From assembly GCA_014898425.1 (NCBI GenBank), contig RCSZ01000014.1:372001-436000 (forward strand): 64,000 nucleotides of DNA, given 5' to 3'. Positions 46,346-57,517 of the stretch are shown here, one piece after another (the stretch's first letter is position 1; the number at the start of each line of letters is the position of its first letter). The stretch comes from Botryotinia globosa. Its lineage: Eukaryota > Ascomycota > Leotiomycetes > Helotiales > Sclerotiniaceae. Under the pieces are notes generated by a model. The model was not told the origin of the DNA. It made no database searches and saw only the letters and a program-made list of their open reading frames with translations. The translations under genes were made by a program, and so were the position numbers.

Positions 46346-48009
46346 TCATGGCGCATCAGTTTGCCCCAAGCCATTCAAAAATAGATTCTGAATTGCCGAC
46401 GAGTTAGTTTCCATCGACGTCGGGATTATGGGCAATGAATCTAACTCGTGGTACTCCGTGGTCTCGAGCTCATACATCTCTTGCCATGGATCTGATAATT
46501 CAACGGGTCGTTCCACGGTCATGAGTTCGGGGATATTTTCAATCATGGTACGATGACTGGATGGAAGATTGAATGACATCGGTTTCGTGGATTCGAAAAC
46601 GAAAGCCGATCTCATACAGTTTTTGACGAATATTATCATGCAGATAGCTAACAGAATTCCAAAGATTATGGAAGGTGCGACGAAGATAGACGAAGAGCCA
46701 TGTTTCGAGCCAATGTTTTCTAAGACCGGTGCATACTTAGTCCTGAGGCTGAAATCGAGACATGAAAGACTTCCCCCAGGAGCATCGATGGATCCAAGCT
46801 TTGATGGTATGCGACTACAATTCCAAGTACCATTTTTCATCGCGCCATGAAGCGAAGGAGATAGAATCTTCAAGGAGGGCAATGGTATTCTGTTAGAATT
46901 AGTACAGTGACGGGTATGTAATATCCCACGGGGAATACTAAGGGACCAATTAAAACATGCTTTGTGAAAGTGCCGTTTATCACAGCGAGTCGACCACGGA
47001 TTTCCGCTAAACTGGTTAAATTGATATGCATCAAGTCTTTGCTACCGGACATCTCTAGATCTTTATCGACATGTGTTAAGGCTGGCATAGAAATACCCTG
47101 CAAGTTTCTGTTTCCTGTGACTTTAAGTGATGAATTGTCGATAGGTGTGTTGTTTTCTCTATAAAAACTCTCGCTATGCTCCAATAACGCAACGCGTTGT
47201 AGAAGTGGCAGAGAAATTGTTCGCAAATTATTGTTTCCAGTAATTTCGAGATTCCCTTGGACATACTCAAGTTTTGGAGCGGAATATGATGAGAAGTAGT
47301 TAGCTGCCAAAATCAAGCTGTGAAAAAATTCCAAGGCTGGCAAATGTACCTCAGCAGCCCCGTATATCTCGCCATCAAAAAATTTGGGCAGAAGAGTAGA
47401 CTTGCAATGAAGAGATGGAAGGTGGAGCTTGAATGTGAAAGTGGCTTGCATTGGATGAATCAATCATCTTGAGGCCTGGGTTGTTGATTGCTCGGAGAAA
47501 ATGAACAGCGCCCATGTTTGGCAGAAAACCCGACGCATATCGCGCATTTTCGATATTAGCATTTTCCACCACAACTGTTTCTGGAAATTCGACATTTAAT
47601 GGAGAGGATGAGTTTCTGAGATTTAAAAGATGTATCGACTTTAGCCCAGGAAAGCTCCAGAAAGTCGGTACATCAACGTTATCAATCGTGAGATTCTGTG
47701 CTGGATACCGAAGCGTCGAAGACGACACGCCTTGAAAATTGCGCCAATAGAGAGAGTTCATTTCAATCGATCCGACTACCTCAAGGCCTTCCAACGAAAT
47801 TTGTTGGGTTCCTTTAAACGGAATCACAAACAACCGGCCAGGTATGTATTTGCATGCAGAGACTGCGGATGTTTTGGCTTGATCCATGACTATGACTGAA
47901 GACTGAGAACACACTTTGTCCAATCTGTTTGCTGTAAGACAATTCACGATTTAAGTCAGCCAGAACTTTGTACTTCGCTTGTAACATACGTACGAAAGAA
48001 GTTCCACAT
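46346..48009 (-). CDS. Ecm33-like receptor-L-domain membrane protein (frameshifted)
   Basis: Proposed exons 47994..48009, 46961..47931, 46346..46889. Repeated L-domain/LRR-like units: YIPGRLFVIPFKGTQQISLE, LEVVGSIEMNSLYWRNFQGV, then LEYVQGNLEITGNNNLRTIS, SLPLLQRV, SGSKDLMHINLTSLAEIRG. A Cys pair (WNCSRI, LSCLDFS) closes the ectodomain, followed by one membrane helix (SSSIFVAPSIIFGILLAICM) and a tail with an EMYELETTEYHEL stretch. Ecm33-type proteins shape the fungal wall and are usually GPI-anchored; this one is instead trans-membrane. Oddities: the intron 46890..46960 needs a GC donor; one extra base in an A6 run at 47377-47382 breaks the frame (total 1531 nt); and no signal peptide is seen in the tiny exon 1. 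A pseudogene or sequence error is possible. Confidence 0.6.
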
Positions 48010-51000
48010 GCTGTATCAGCTTCTCGAAAAAAATTCGAAATGCAATGAGAAATCAGGAGACGCGAAACAATAATATTAAAATAATGGCCACACTGCTACC
48101 TTAACTAAGGATTACAGCATGTTACTTGTACTAGAAGGTCAATCAATCTGGTATGGGCATTGCGGACAACATATTTCGTTGGGGGCCAATGTCAGTTACT
48201 ATTTTTGTTGCAGCCTTTTCAAGCATAAATTTCTCAGGGCATGTGTGGGTTTGCATAACTCTTCTGTGGCTTATTAGTATACTAAGGCTACATGGAGATG
48301 GGCTTTGCTAAACGCTCGTGTATTTCCATGTCGTATGGTTGTTGATTGGCTTTGTAGCCTGAACGCCAATCGGCGTTCTCATCAAGTCATAAGGGGGTTT
48401 ACGGCTTTCTGTATCTGAAGGTTGAAACTTGAAAGCTTCTTTTTTTAGTTAAGTCTGAGAATGCTATTCCGAAACATTCAATTATGCGTTGATACGCTTT
48501 TGAAGAAAACGACTTTTGGGGGGGGGAGCACAAAAAGACCAACCGAAACAGACTCAGGTAATCAAATGGAGATCGACCCTCATGAAAGCTGCCTCTACGT
48601 AGCAAATGCCATCTTGCTCGTATTGACAAGCAAAAGGAGAACCAGAGATCGACAAAATAGATTCAAAGCGAAATTCCATGAGATTTATCGTCCTAGATGC
48701 AGTCTCGGACTGACATCGTTCATCAACTATCAATCATATGCTAGAAGCTAGACAGCGTCTGGTGTCTGGTGTCTGGTGTCTGAGACTGGGTATTCATCGA
48801 TGAGCTTCGTCGGGTTATCAACATAATTGAGGTATTTGTGACATTATGAATGCCGAACGAGAAATTGACTGTGCTCGGCTGGAGAAACTCGAGGAATTAT
48901 TTTATTCAACTCGGATCTGATCGCGTTGTTATCAGAGGAACTACTACGCTTGAAAACAGGAGAACTGGAAAGTTTTGCATTTATGCCAACTGATAGAATA
49001 TCGAAGTGCCAGACGATGCTTTGAACGAACATTTAATCATGAAAGATGTGAAGCCGCCGATCACGAACGAAAGCCATTAGAACTTCATCCGGCAACATTA
49101 TATGAGTCTGAAACAGACGACAAGAGACTCATAGTGGTCTGTTTAATGGAAATGAACTGTACAAAATAGAAAAAAACTTGTATGACACACAAGGCATGTG
49201 TTCGATGTAAAAGATTATATAAGAACAAGTATTCAGATCATCATATGAGACTACGCACATTATGATATAATTTTCGCCGTCACACAGCAGCCAACAAACT
49301 ATGTGTCACACAGACGCTGTAGCACATAAACTGTGTGAAAAATATAAGTAAATTAGAGAGCATGAATGGAAAAAAGTGAAAAGGAGGCTCGGCCCACGCC
49401 GCTGCCATCAGGACTAAAATTTCCAAATTGTTATTTCCCGTCAACCTTGTCCGTCAAACCCGCATACATCATCTGAGAATGTGACCAACAACGCCCTGCT
49501 TTGCAGCTTGCGCACCCACACCTCATATTTTCCTTGTAACTTGTGAACTTTTGCTACTGAAGAAGCGGCTTGAAAGTTGAGCATTTGGTACTGGGATTGA
49601 CAGATTGCTAAGCTAACACTGCAGTACTGTGAGCGAACATGCACAATACCCCTCGTATTGTGGAACTTGATACCCAATGACCTCTTTATCGAGGCCAGTG
49701 TCTAGTCACGTGAGCTACACGTGAGCTACTAGCAGCCAACGGGATTGGCTAGAGAATTACGTACAACATGCAAATGCATCTTGTACGCACAAAATCAAAC
49801 AGACAGAACGGACTCTGAGTGGATCAATCATTGCTGCGAGTAATACTTCGTGATCCACTGGCAATTTATATACCCGCCGACACTAGGGCTGATATGGAGT
49901 GACAGGATGAGTGTGCATGCATGCATTTTGTTGGCTCGATGTCAAGATTGCTAAATAGAGAACGAAGGGCAGATTAACAAAAGCAAGCAAGCGGAGAAAT
50001 ACTTCTTGGTCGATGATCGTAAATGCCTCTTCAAATGGGGCTTTTACATGTTTTACATGGTAGTTCTGCCATGCATGGGTGACGGAGGGTTGGAGGGTTG
50101 GAGGATTGGAGGGGGACAAGACGATTGATTGGAACGATCGTCTGTGCAACGGCTGCAGATAGCACGGACGGTAAAATAGAAAATAGCTGGATATAACTTA
50201 TAAGCAGAAAGGGTGTGAGAGGCACATAAGTAGCAACGGTAGGTGTGATAGATAGACCAAGGGTAATGTGCCGCCTTTGGAGAGAAAAAATCATCCGATG
50301 GCGGTCGAGTCGTTGATGACTTGTGATTTGTGACTTGTGACTTACGGTGTTGAGCTCAATTGTAAATATTGACCGAGAGAAGTGGAGAGAGAATATTTGC
50401 CAGTGAAGTGAAGCCGTTGAAAATCTTAAATTTGTAGTCAGTCATACTTCGTATGAAGCCGAATTGGGAGATCGAATGCGAGAGGTCTTGAGCTCAGAGC
50501 ATGATTGTGCTCAAGTGGACATCAACTAATATGCAACAAGGCTGGCAGTCAGATATCTCAAGACGTTGTCTATTCACAAGCAAGTTTTGCAGAACTTGGA
50601 CCTGCCCACATGTATTCCTACCTGTCTGTCACGATGCTGTGGCTAACTTGTACTTGCTTCATCATTCCTTCACCGATTCTTTATTCTGAAAACATTAGTT
50701 AGATGATTCATCAGATTTCTTCTGCAACTAACGATTCTTCCATTGCACTTGTGTGACCCCTAAAATATCGTACTGCTTTGCTGACTGCATCGAAGAAGCA
50801 TTTACTGAAGTACATAAATGCTTGTGATGGCTGAGGGCTAATAACATATTAACAACCTGATGACTACTTTTTCATCCGATATAGGAAAGAGATACGCAAC
50901 TCGATATTATCCGTGTCAACGCCTGCGGCCTGCAGAATCATTCGACGCACGCACTTGACTTGCCCAGTTCATTTAAACCTTAATGCCAGTCTCTAACTCG

Positions 51001-52096
51001 ACTCTACTTTCCGTTCAACGACGTCGAGTCGTCAAGGATTTCATGTTAGGATCATGATGAGCTCTACTTCATTCTGTTCCCTTGTAATTGATCCACTCTC
51101 CGGCAAATTTTTGATAATGTACAGTAGAAGTAGAGTAGATCTTAAGAAACATATCCACTATCCATTATCGATAAAAGTATCCATCCATCACAAGCATCAC
51201 TCTTCAAGGATAAAAAAATGTTGTGATGGGGATTTCGCTTTGATAGGGTGGATGTTTGCGTTTGTTCTCCCACCAGTACGACCCCAAATTAAGCGAAGAA
51301 ATTTTGTTGGTCTTTCTCGACGTCTAAATGGTCACAAATGGCAAGGATTTAGTCGCCAGAATACTATATTCGCACTAGCTGCCGTCCATCCAGCATGTTC
51401 ACCTTGCTTACGCGCCCAGTGACTGCAGCTCACCTTGATCATCGAATCACCTTATTTTCCCTTGAGTTTTGTCAATTGGGTCGTATAATTCGTGGAGTCC
51501 GAATGTACGGTAATCTAACCGGACTGCATGCACATACGCCGAGTAACGAACGAACTAACTGACTTCCCCTCATCAATGGCTGCAGTCTTCCCCTTGTCCA
51601 ATATTGCACCTGGTCCTGCACTGTTGCATGCGGACGGGACTTGCGGGATTCTAGGATTGTACCAATTCTGCGCCTTACCATGAGTAGTTCTATGGTGGGC
51701 TATCCAATGATCGATCCCAATGGCTATGATGGATGCCTCTTCCTCTGCGTCCATAAAGGGACGCTGTGCCCCCTCCCAAAATACCTTCTCCTTCTCCTCA
51801 GCAAGCAGTCAATTCATTCTCAAGAGCTAGTCTCCTTCATTTTCCGCCCTTTTTTTGTTTTTCTTCATCTTTTTGTTTTTTCCCCGTTCCCAAAGAGCTG
51901 TGCTCTGTAATATCATACCAAAATCTTTACATTCTAATCATTCTATCAAGTTGCCGGTCAACTTTTTATTAATTTTTTATTCACAAATCCATACAATCCG
52001 AAATTAACCACCAAAGACTAGTCTCTTCTTGCTCGAATTAGCCAATTTCAGTACATTGAATTTTCATCTTAGTATTTCGCATCAAAATCGATCAAA
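48010..52096. other. 4 kb gene-poor stretch
   Basis: No gene supported. Contains GGTGTCT repeats at about 48757-48783, a GGAGGGTT-type tract at about 50085-50115, TGACTTGTGA repeats near 50322-50345, and the second copy of the FVGL...NG protein-like stretch within 51215-51400. The right end (about 51760-52090) is CT- and T-rich like a long 5' leader of the EsdC-like gene. Confidence 0.55.
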
Positions 52097-53002
52097 ATGG
52101 CAGCTATTCAATTATCATTCTCTCTCCGTGTTTCTTCCAGTGTCAAGACCGTTCATTTGCTTGGTAGCTGGGATAACTATGCTGGTCAACTTCCACTCGC
52201 TAAAGATAAGACTTCCTCAAAATCAGGTAGCTGGAAAGGTACTTTCAGATTTCAAGGCACCACTCTTCAACCAGGTCAAAGATATTGGTATTACTACATC
52301 ATCGATGGATACCACGTCTCGCACGACCCTGCCATCTCATCAACTACCGAACCAACTACCGGTCGCGTCTTGAACATCCTCGATGTCCCTGTCGAGAAGT
52401 CCTCAAGCCGATCATCCAAGTCCAGTTCATCAAGCTCCAAGCACTCTTCCAGCTCATCATCCAAGCACTCTTCCAGTTCCAAATCATCATCACACTCCTC
52501 CCATTCATCTTCCCGCAGAGAATCCCGCCGCGACTCACATCTCAGCGTTGACATTCCTAAGGGTCGACCTCTCTCCATCTCTCAAATCAAATCTCCTAAG
52601 CCCATGTCTCCACACGCCACCAAGCACATCCTCGAAGCTGATTACGCTGCTGGTCCAACTGTTGACGAATTGACCGCACGCTTTGGTGCTACCACCATGG
52701 ATGAGTACGATTATGATTACGATCTTCCAGGCTCACCATCTTCATCTGTTGGCTCCACCATCTCCGACATCAGTGGCACAAGCTCGCCATCTTCAGCTTC
52801 GAGCATGAGCGATTATTCATCAGGTTCTAATACATCATCCTGCACCTGTGAGAGATATGGAATTACGAGAAAAGGGGATAGAATCAAGTTGGATTGTGGA
52901 GGTTCCCGATGCGGATCCAGCGATTCAGAGTCCTGTAGCTCAGAGGATGAGGCTGATTACTCGCGATCATCCCGCAGAAATGGAATCGTTGTCCGTCGAT
53001 GA
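52097..53002 (+). CDS. EsdC-like protein with AMPK-type glycogen-binding domain
   Basis: Single exon, 301 aa, ATG at 52097. Residues about 3-90 form a CBM48/AMPK1-CBM domain: AIQLSFSLRVSSSVKTVHLL, GSWDNYAGQLPLAKDK, GSWKGTFRFQG, RYWYYYIIDGYHVSHDP. A Ser/Lys/His run (about 100-150, SSK and SSS repeats) follows, then a conserved-looking block (EADYAAGPTVDELTARFG), an acidic DEYDYDYDLPG and a Cys-containing end (SCTCERYGITRKGDRIKLDC). The order matches Aspergillus EsdC, linked to early sexual development and sensitive to nutrient signals; the molecular role is not known. Binding to glycogen or to an SNF1-type complex is inferred from the domain. Confidence 0.88.
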   Translation: MAAIQLSFSLRVSSSVKTVHLLGSWDNYAGQLPLAKDKTSSKSGSWKGTFRFQGTTLQPGQRYWYYYIIDGYHVSHDPAISSTTEPTTGRVLNILDVPVEKSSSRSSKSSSSSSKHSSSSSSKHSSSSKSSSHSSHSSSRRESRRDSHLSVDIPKGRPLSISQIKSPKPMSPHATKHILEADYAAGPTVDELTARFGATTMDEYDYDYDLPGSPSSSVGSTISDISGTSSPSSASSMSDYSSGSNTSSCTCERYGITRKGDRIKLDCGGSRCGSSDSESCSSEDEADYSRSSRRNGIVVRR

Positions 53003-55559
53003 ATAAACACCTAATGGTCCTGGACTGGAAATCCAACACAACACACAGACGCAAACACATGCCACAGAGAGAGAAATGCCATTTTCGCACCTCGCTCAAA
53101 TATTCACCTCATTGCAAGTTTTCGCATCCAAATAAACCAAAACCACGAAAAATATGCATGCATACATCAAGTCAAGTCTGGTACTTGTCATGATGTATGT
53201 CTCACAGGAAACCGAATCCGCGGCGCAAAACGAAATCAGCGAATCATTCGCCAATTTCATGTACACTTCACAAACGACAAGTTTTCATGGAACTATTACT
53301 GTACTTCTTCAATTTTTGGGAAGGAAAGGAAAGTTACCACATGAAGAGGAGGAAAAGGGGATGATAAATTGCCAAAGGGGTGGGGGAGGGGGGAGGGAGC
53401 AGGATAACGATAGACACATACTCTCATGATTGAATGAGATATGACACGTCTTTTATTATTGGTAACGAAACATGATGGTCATGATTCATGATGATGAGAA
53501 ATATTGGCACGACAGATTGGATAATGATTACGTGTCAAGTCATGATAACGAGATGATAGATGGATGGGATAGAGGACAATTGAATCTGTTCCACAACATG
53601 CCTTTTTGATGCCTTTGATTTGTGATGTGATGTGATTGTAAGTTATTCTAATCTGTTGGTCGCAGGCCCCTGGCCTTTTAAGTGTTTCACGGCTCAGTAA
53701 TCCGCGGCAATTTCTAATTGATGGTGCATTGCCAATTGCCCAATAGAAGTCTCATGCAAAGGTAAATTGAGTACTGATTATACTCTCATAATTTCATGGA
53801 TAGTTTTATAACTTGATTAGACCCCAGGCCTTACCCCTTTTTCGTCATCTACCACCAGCCCTCGACCTCCTATGAAACTTCTTCAACCCAGGATTTATCC
53901 ATTAATAGCATTTATTTTGAACAACGCAAGGATAAGAAATTTCAAGCCCTGAATACCGACTCTAAGTCGAATCATTCGCTAGCCAGAACTTTCATTATGA
54001 GCCCTTATTTCTCGTCTTGAGTAGACATATTTATACATGTATCCAAGGCTTCGAGTTGCCTTCGTTCCACGAATCAATATCTCTCCACCGCCATCCTCTA
54101 AGGTGTCTTAAGTCAGCGCATCTTTGTCTTTGTCCAAACATTCATTTGGTGCCTCTCATCTTTTTGTCTCACCCACAAGCTAGTTGATACTAGAAGTTAT
54201 AACCAAACTAGACCTTTAAGATGGAAGAAGTGATATCTACTGAATTTGTCTTTGATCATAACTTGTGACGGAAATACTCGACTTTCCTTCATATCAGTTT
54301 GGGAAACTGATCTTTAACACCCACCAAGTGTTGGTACCGAGAGCCCGTCAAAAGACCCTCCTTTATATCAATGTTTCGGAGCGTAGCGAAAGAAACTTAC
54401 GCGTCGGATTTTACGGAATTTGTATGGCGTATGTGTACTCTGTTTTTTAAGACCTAGAAATCCAATTTGTATATGATTATATGATGTAATATGATTATAT
54501 AATACCTTTTCTAAATTAAAGGAAGAATGTTGAAGAAAAGAAGAGAAAAAGAAAAAGAATAAATAAAAATTTTAATCTTCCAATATTAAAGATTAATTAG
54601 ATTTAGTTATATTGAAGCTATTCAAAAGAGAATTCAATAAAAGAAATTCTTTGTTTATTCTTTTTTTTTTAATTAATATCATTTTCAAAGGTTATGAAGA
54701 CTATATATCATTATAGAAAGCACATCTCCCCTTACTATCAGGCGCTTCGAAACACCGGCGAGCTAGCTCGCCCCGAAATAGCTCTTGAATATTATTTCTT
54801 CATCAAGGATGGCCAGCTTCATTCACTGCCCCTACCTTCTTTCCTAAGATCCTCTTAGTAGCTCAAGTTAATCAAGTCATCCACAAGCGTAGGTAGTCTT
54901 AATGCCTATTTAGATTCACTTCATACTATTAGATCTTCAACCAACTCAGACCTTTGAGCCCATCCATGCTATTGGTTCCTGTCTCGATGAACTACTCATA
55001 GACTATCAAATAGCACATCGGATCCTTTTTCATGTGCTATAGTATTGAAACTCTGCCTGCAAAGATCTCGTAGGTGTCAGTGCCAATGTGAAATCATGGC
55101 CCTGCTAACTAAATGCTTCTGAACCAAAACCTACCAAAGTGCCACCGAGAAGAAGTACATTGATCAAACATCCAAATAGAAAGCCAATATTCAACTCTAG
55201 AGTTCCATCCAAACTACACAAGAATGCTGTCAACAGCTGATCAACAAACAAGTCATCTTGATTTGGTGGTACTAAACTCCATCCGGAGATGAAAAATGAT
55301 GATATACTCAACTCCTTCAACAATTTTCAATCTTACTAACTTCGGTACGATAATTCGTCTCATCAATAACCAGACACCAGCTGGATCATGACTTTGCTGA
55401 CTCGTCAATGTTCTAAATTCCTAGTTGGTAGGCTTAAGCTAATAACTGACACCAACAGTCAGCACTGAATGCTGACTGATTGATCTTTTTGAGAGAAACT
55501 TTGGCCATGAGTAAGCGATGTCGCCGCCGAGGAAGCAAAGAACAAGTATAAGACGACAA
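53003..55559. other. AT-rich gene-poor stretch
   Basis: No gene supported. Strongly AT-rich at about 54450-54720 (TATGAT/ATTATA runs, a T10 run). A 16-bp perfect palindrome lies at 54757-54772. Plus-strand sequence at about 55105-55320 reads like decayed coding DNA (ASEPKPTKVPPRRSTLI), interrupted by stops, and may be an outlying piece of the relic that follows. Confidence 0.5.
54757..54772. repeat. Perfect 16-bp palindrome GGCGAGCTAGCTCGCC
   Basis: GC-rich inverted repeat standing alone in AT-rich DNA; its core GCTAGCTCGC recurs at 25686-25695. Confidence 0.8.
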
Positions 55560-57517
55560 CATTATGTGAGCGCCGAGAACTAACCAGCCAGCCAATGTGA
55601 AGACTCTGGACGATACAATTGCCAAGATCGAAACTCTACAAACTAAACTCAGCTCCATTAATTGGATTATAGGTAAGATACAAGTTGAGGTGAGACAGGT
55701 ACGAGAATGATCTCAGGTCACTGATGCTTTGAGTACGGTAAATGAGGCTATTGCCAGCCGTGTATTGATATCTAATCCCTCATCTATGTCTCGATCAAAA
55801 CTACTGATCTTGGAACCTATTTTCTATACAGCTCAAACAATCCAAAAAACTTCTTTTCAACAAGCAGCAACTTAGACTGTCAAGTTGGAAAAAGTTGATT
55901 CCTCCAAACGATCCAACGGCCCCTCAATAGCTCCTTGATCTTCACGACTGGCAGCTCGAGAGATACATTGATGTTGCCCGTACCATTGAAGCGGAAGGTT
56001 ATGGTATCGTTTACCATACCTGGGTTATATCGCAGACCTCCAAAAACCGCAGCCAGATGATAAATTGCCAGGCGATCTTCTTCGGGACGTACCAACTACT
56101 TCTGGATTCAGCCTCGATCGAGCGCGAGAGGCTATGTCCAAAATTGGCACTCGTTATGTTTGGTGGAATTGGATGTGTGCTCATCAGGAGACTTTGAAAG
56201 GTTGCCGAACTATCACTGATAGCTTGAGAATGGCATGGCGCGAAGAAATCGGGAAGCAATTGTGTGTTCGCTTATTCCCAGTGTTACCGAACTATCATTA
56301 ATCAATTCGTTGGGAATATATACCGCAATGCTAAGAAGAGCATCGTGTGGCTTCATTTAACGGATTGGAGTCTGCAAAGCCCATTGAAAATGCTACTTCT
56401 AGCTGGGTCAAAAGACAATGGAACGCTACCAATCGAGCCCAAAGCATATTTTGATAAAATTGTGCAATTGCCCACTGAATCCCGGAAATTGAAACGATGG
56501 TTAGTCTGGGGTTGGACGCTCCAAGAGGGCTTTCTACTCCCTGGAACTATCCTAATCTATGGCGCTAGCAATGCTCTTGAACGTGACACATTCATGCATA
56601 ATGGACAAGCTTCGGTAATCGACTTGACGGCCAGGGTTACTAAACCCGCTATCGGAGTAGCCCAATCCTTCCTGATACAAGCTAATGGGAAAGAGCCTCA
56701 AAGCCAGGTCGACATACTGATTGATGAGTCGGTTCACATGGCAAATGAATTTCGACAAATCCTTCGAGCTCTGGTCACCTCTGGCTTCGTCGCGCACGGT
56801 AAGGCTTCTCCGCTATTTATACACAGTGGCAAGCAGAGCCGCAAGTTCGGCATGGAGCAGGATTCTCGCCGGGCATTGATCGAAGCAATGGAGCTTGAGG
56901 ATGTCACTGTCAACTACAAACTTCCCATGGATGAAATGAAGAGAATATTTCTCACAGCATTATTTGAGAAACATCAATGGTCAATGCTTTTGGTGCCTCG
57001 GCCTTTGTTTTCTGTGAACAAAGGACAGTCAGCAAGCGGTTTTAAATGGATCAATATTGTGAATGGTCTCTTGATTCCAGTTGGATTGTTTGTAGATTCA
57101 CAAATAGGCGTAGCATCCCAGAGTATGCTACCACGCATTTCACTTGATAACGCAGTGACGGTGACTGTTCAGCCACCTTAAACCAGCCAAGCTTTTACAT
57201 TGTGGAAGAACTTGGATATTGAATGGTATCTACATTACGTCCAGAAAGAAGCAGGAGTTGAGATTCGTTCCCCAGCATCAAAGACAAACCCCACACCGCG
57301 TATTTCTGATGAGGTCTTTTTGAAGCTAGAGGATCTCGGCAAGAATGACATGGCTACCACTACATCTACTGGTATGAGATTTATTGCTATTATGGAGTTT
57401 GGGACCCCACAGACCAAAGAGTCTGCTGGTGTATTTGGTGAAATCGTGGATCTCTGGTTTGTAGGGGAAAGCAAAGTCGAGATTTCAACTTTGAAGCTCC
57501 ACTCGTCGGCGCCTTGA
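55560..57517 (+). pseudogene. Broken HET-domain (nonself recognition) gene
   Basis: Pieces in order: a coiled-coil-like N-part (DDTIAKIETLQTKLSSINWI, from about 55609), then HET-domain pieces LDLHDWQLERYIDVARTIEA and EGYGIVYHTW (from 55934), YIADLQKPQPDDKLPGDLL and RDVPTTSGFSLDRA (from 56026, other phase), KIGTRYVWWNWMCAHQ, NIYRNAKKSIVWLHLTDW and RWLVWGWTLQEGFLLPG (to 57181), and after one stop a C-terminal part WKNLDIEWYLHYVQKEAG (57200-57517). At least two frameshifts, one lost splice acceptor near 56315-56320, and stops reading as C-to-T changes (CGA to TGA near 55710, CAG to TAG near 55928, CAA to TAA at 57179). HET proteins trigger death of fused incompatible cells; this copy cannot be functional. 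Confidence 0.75.
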
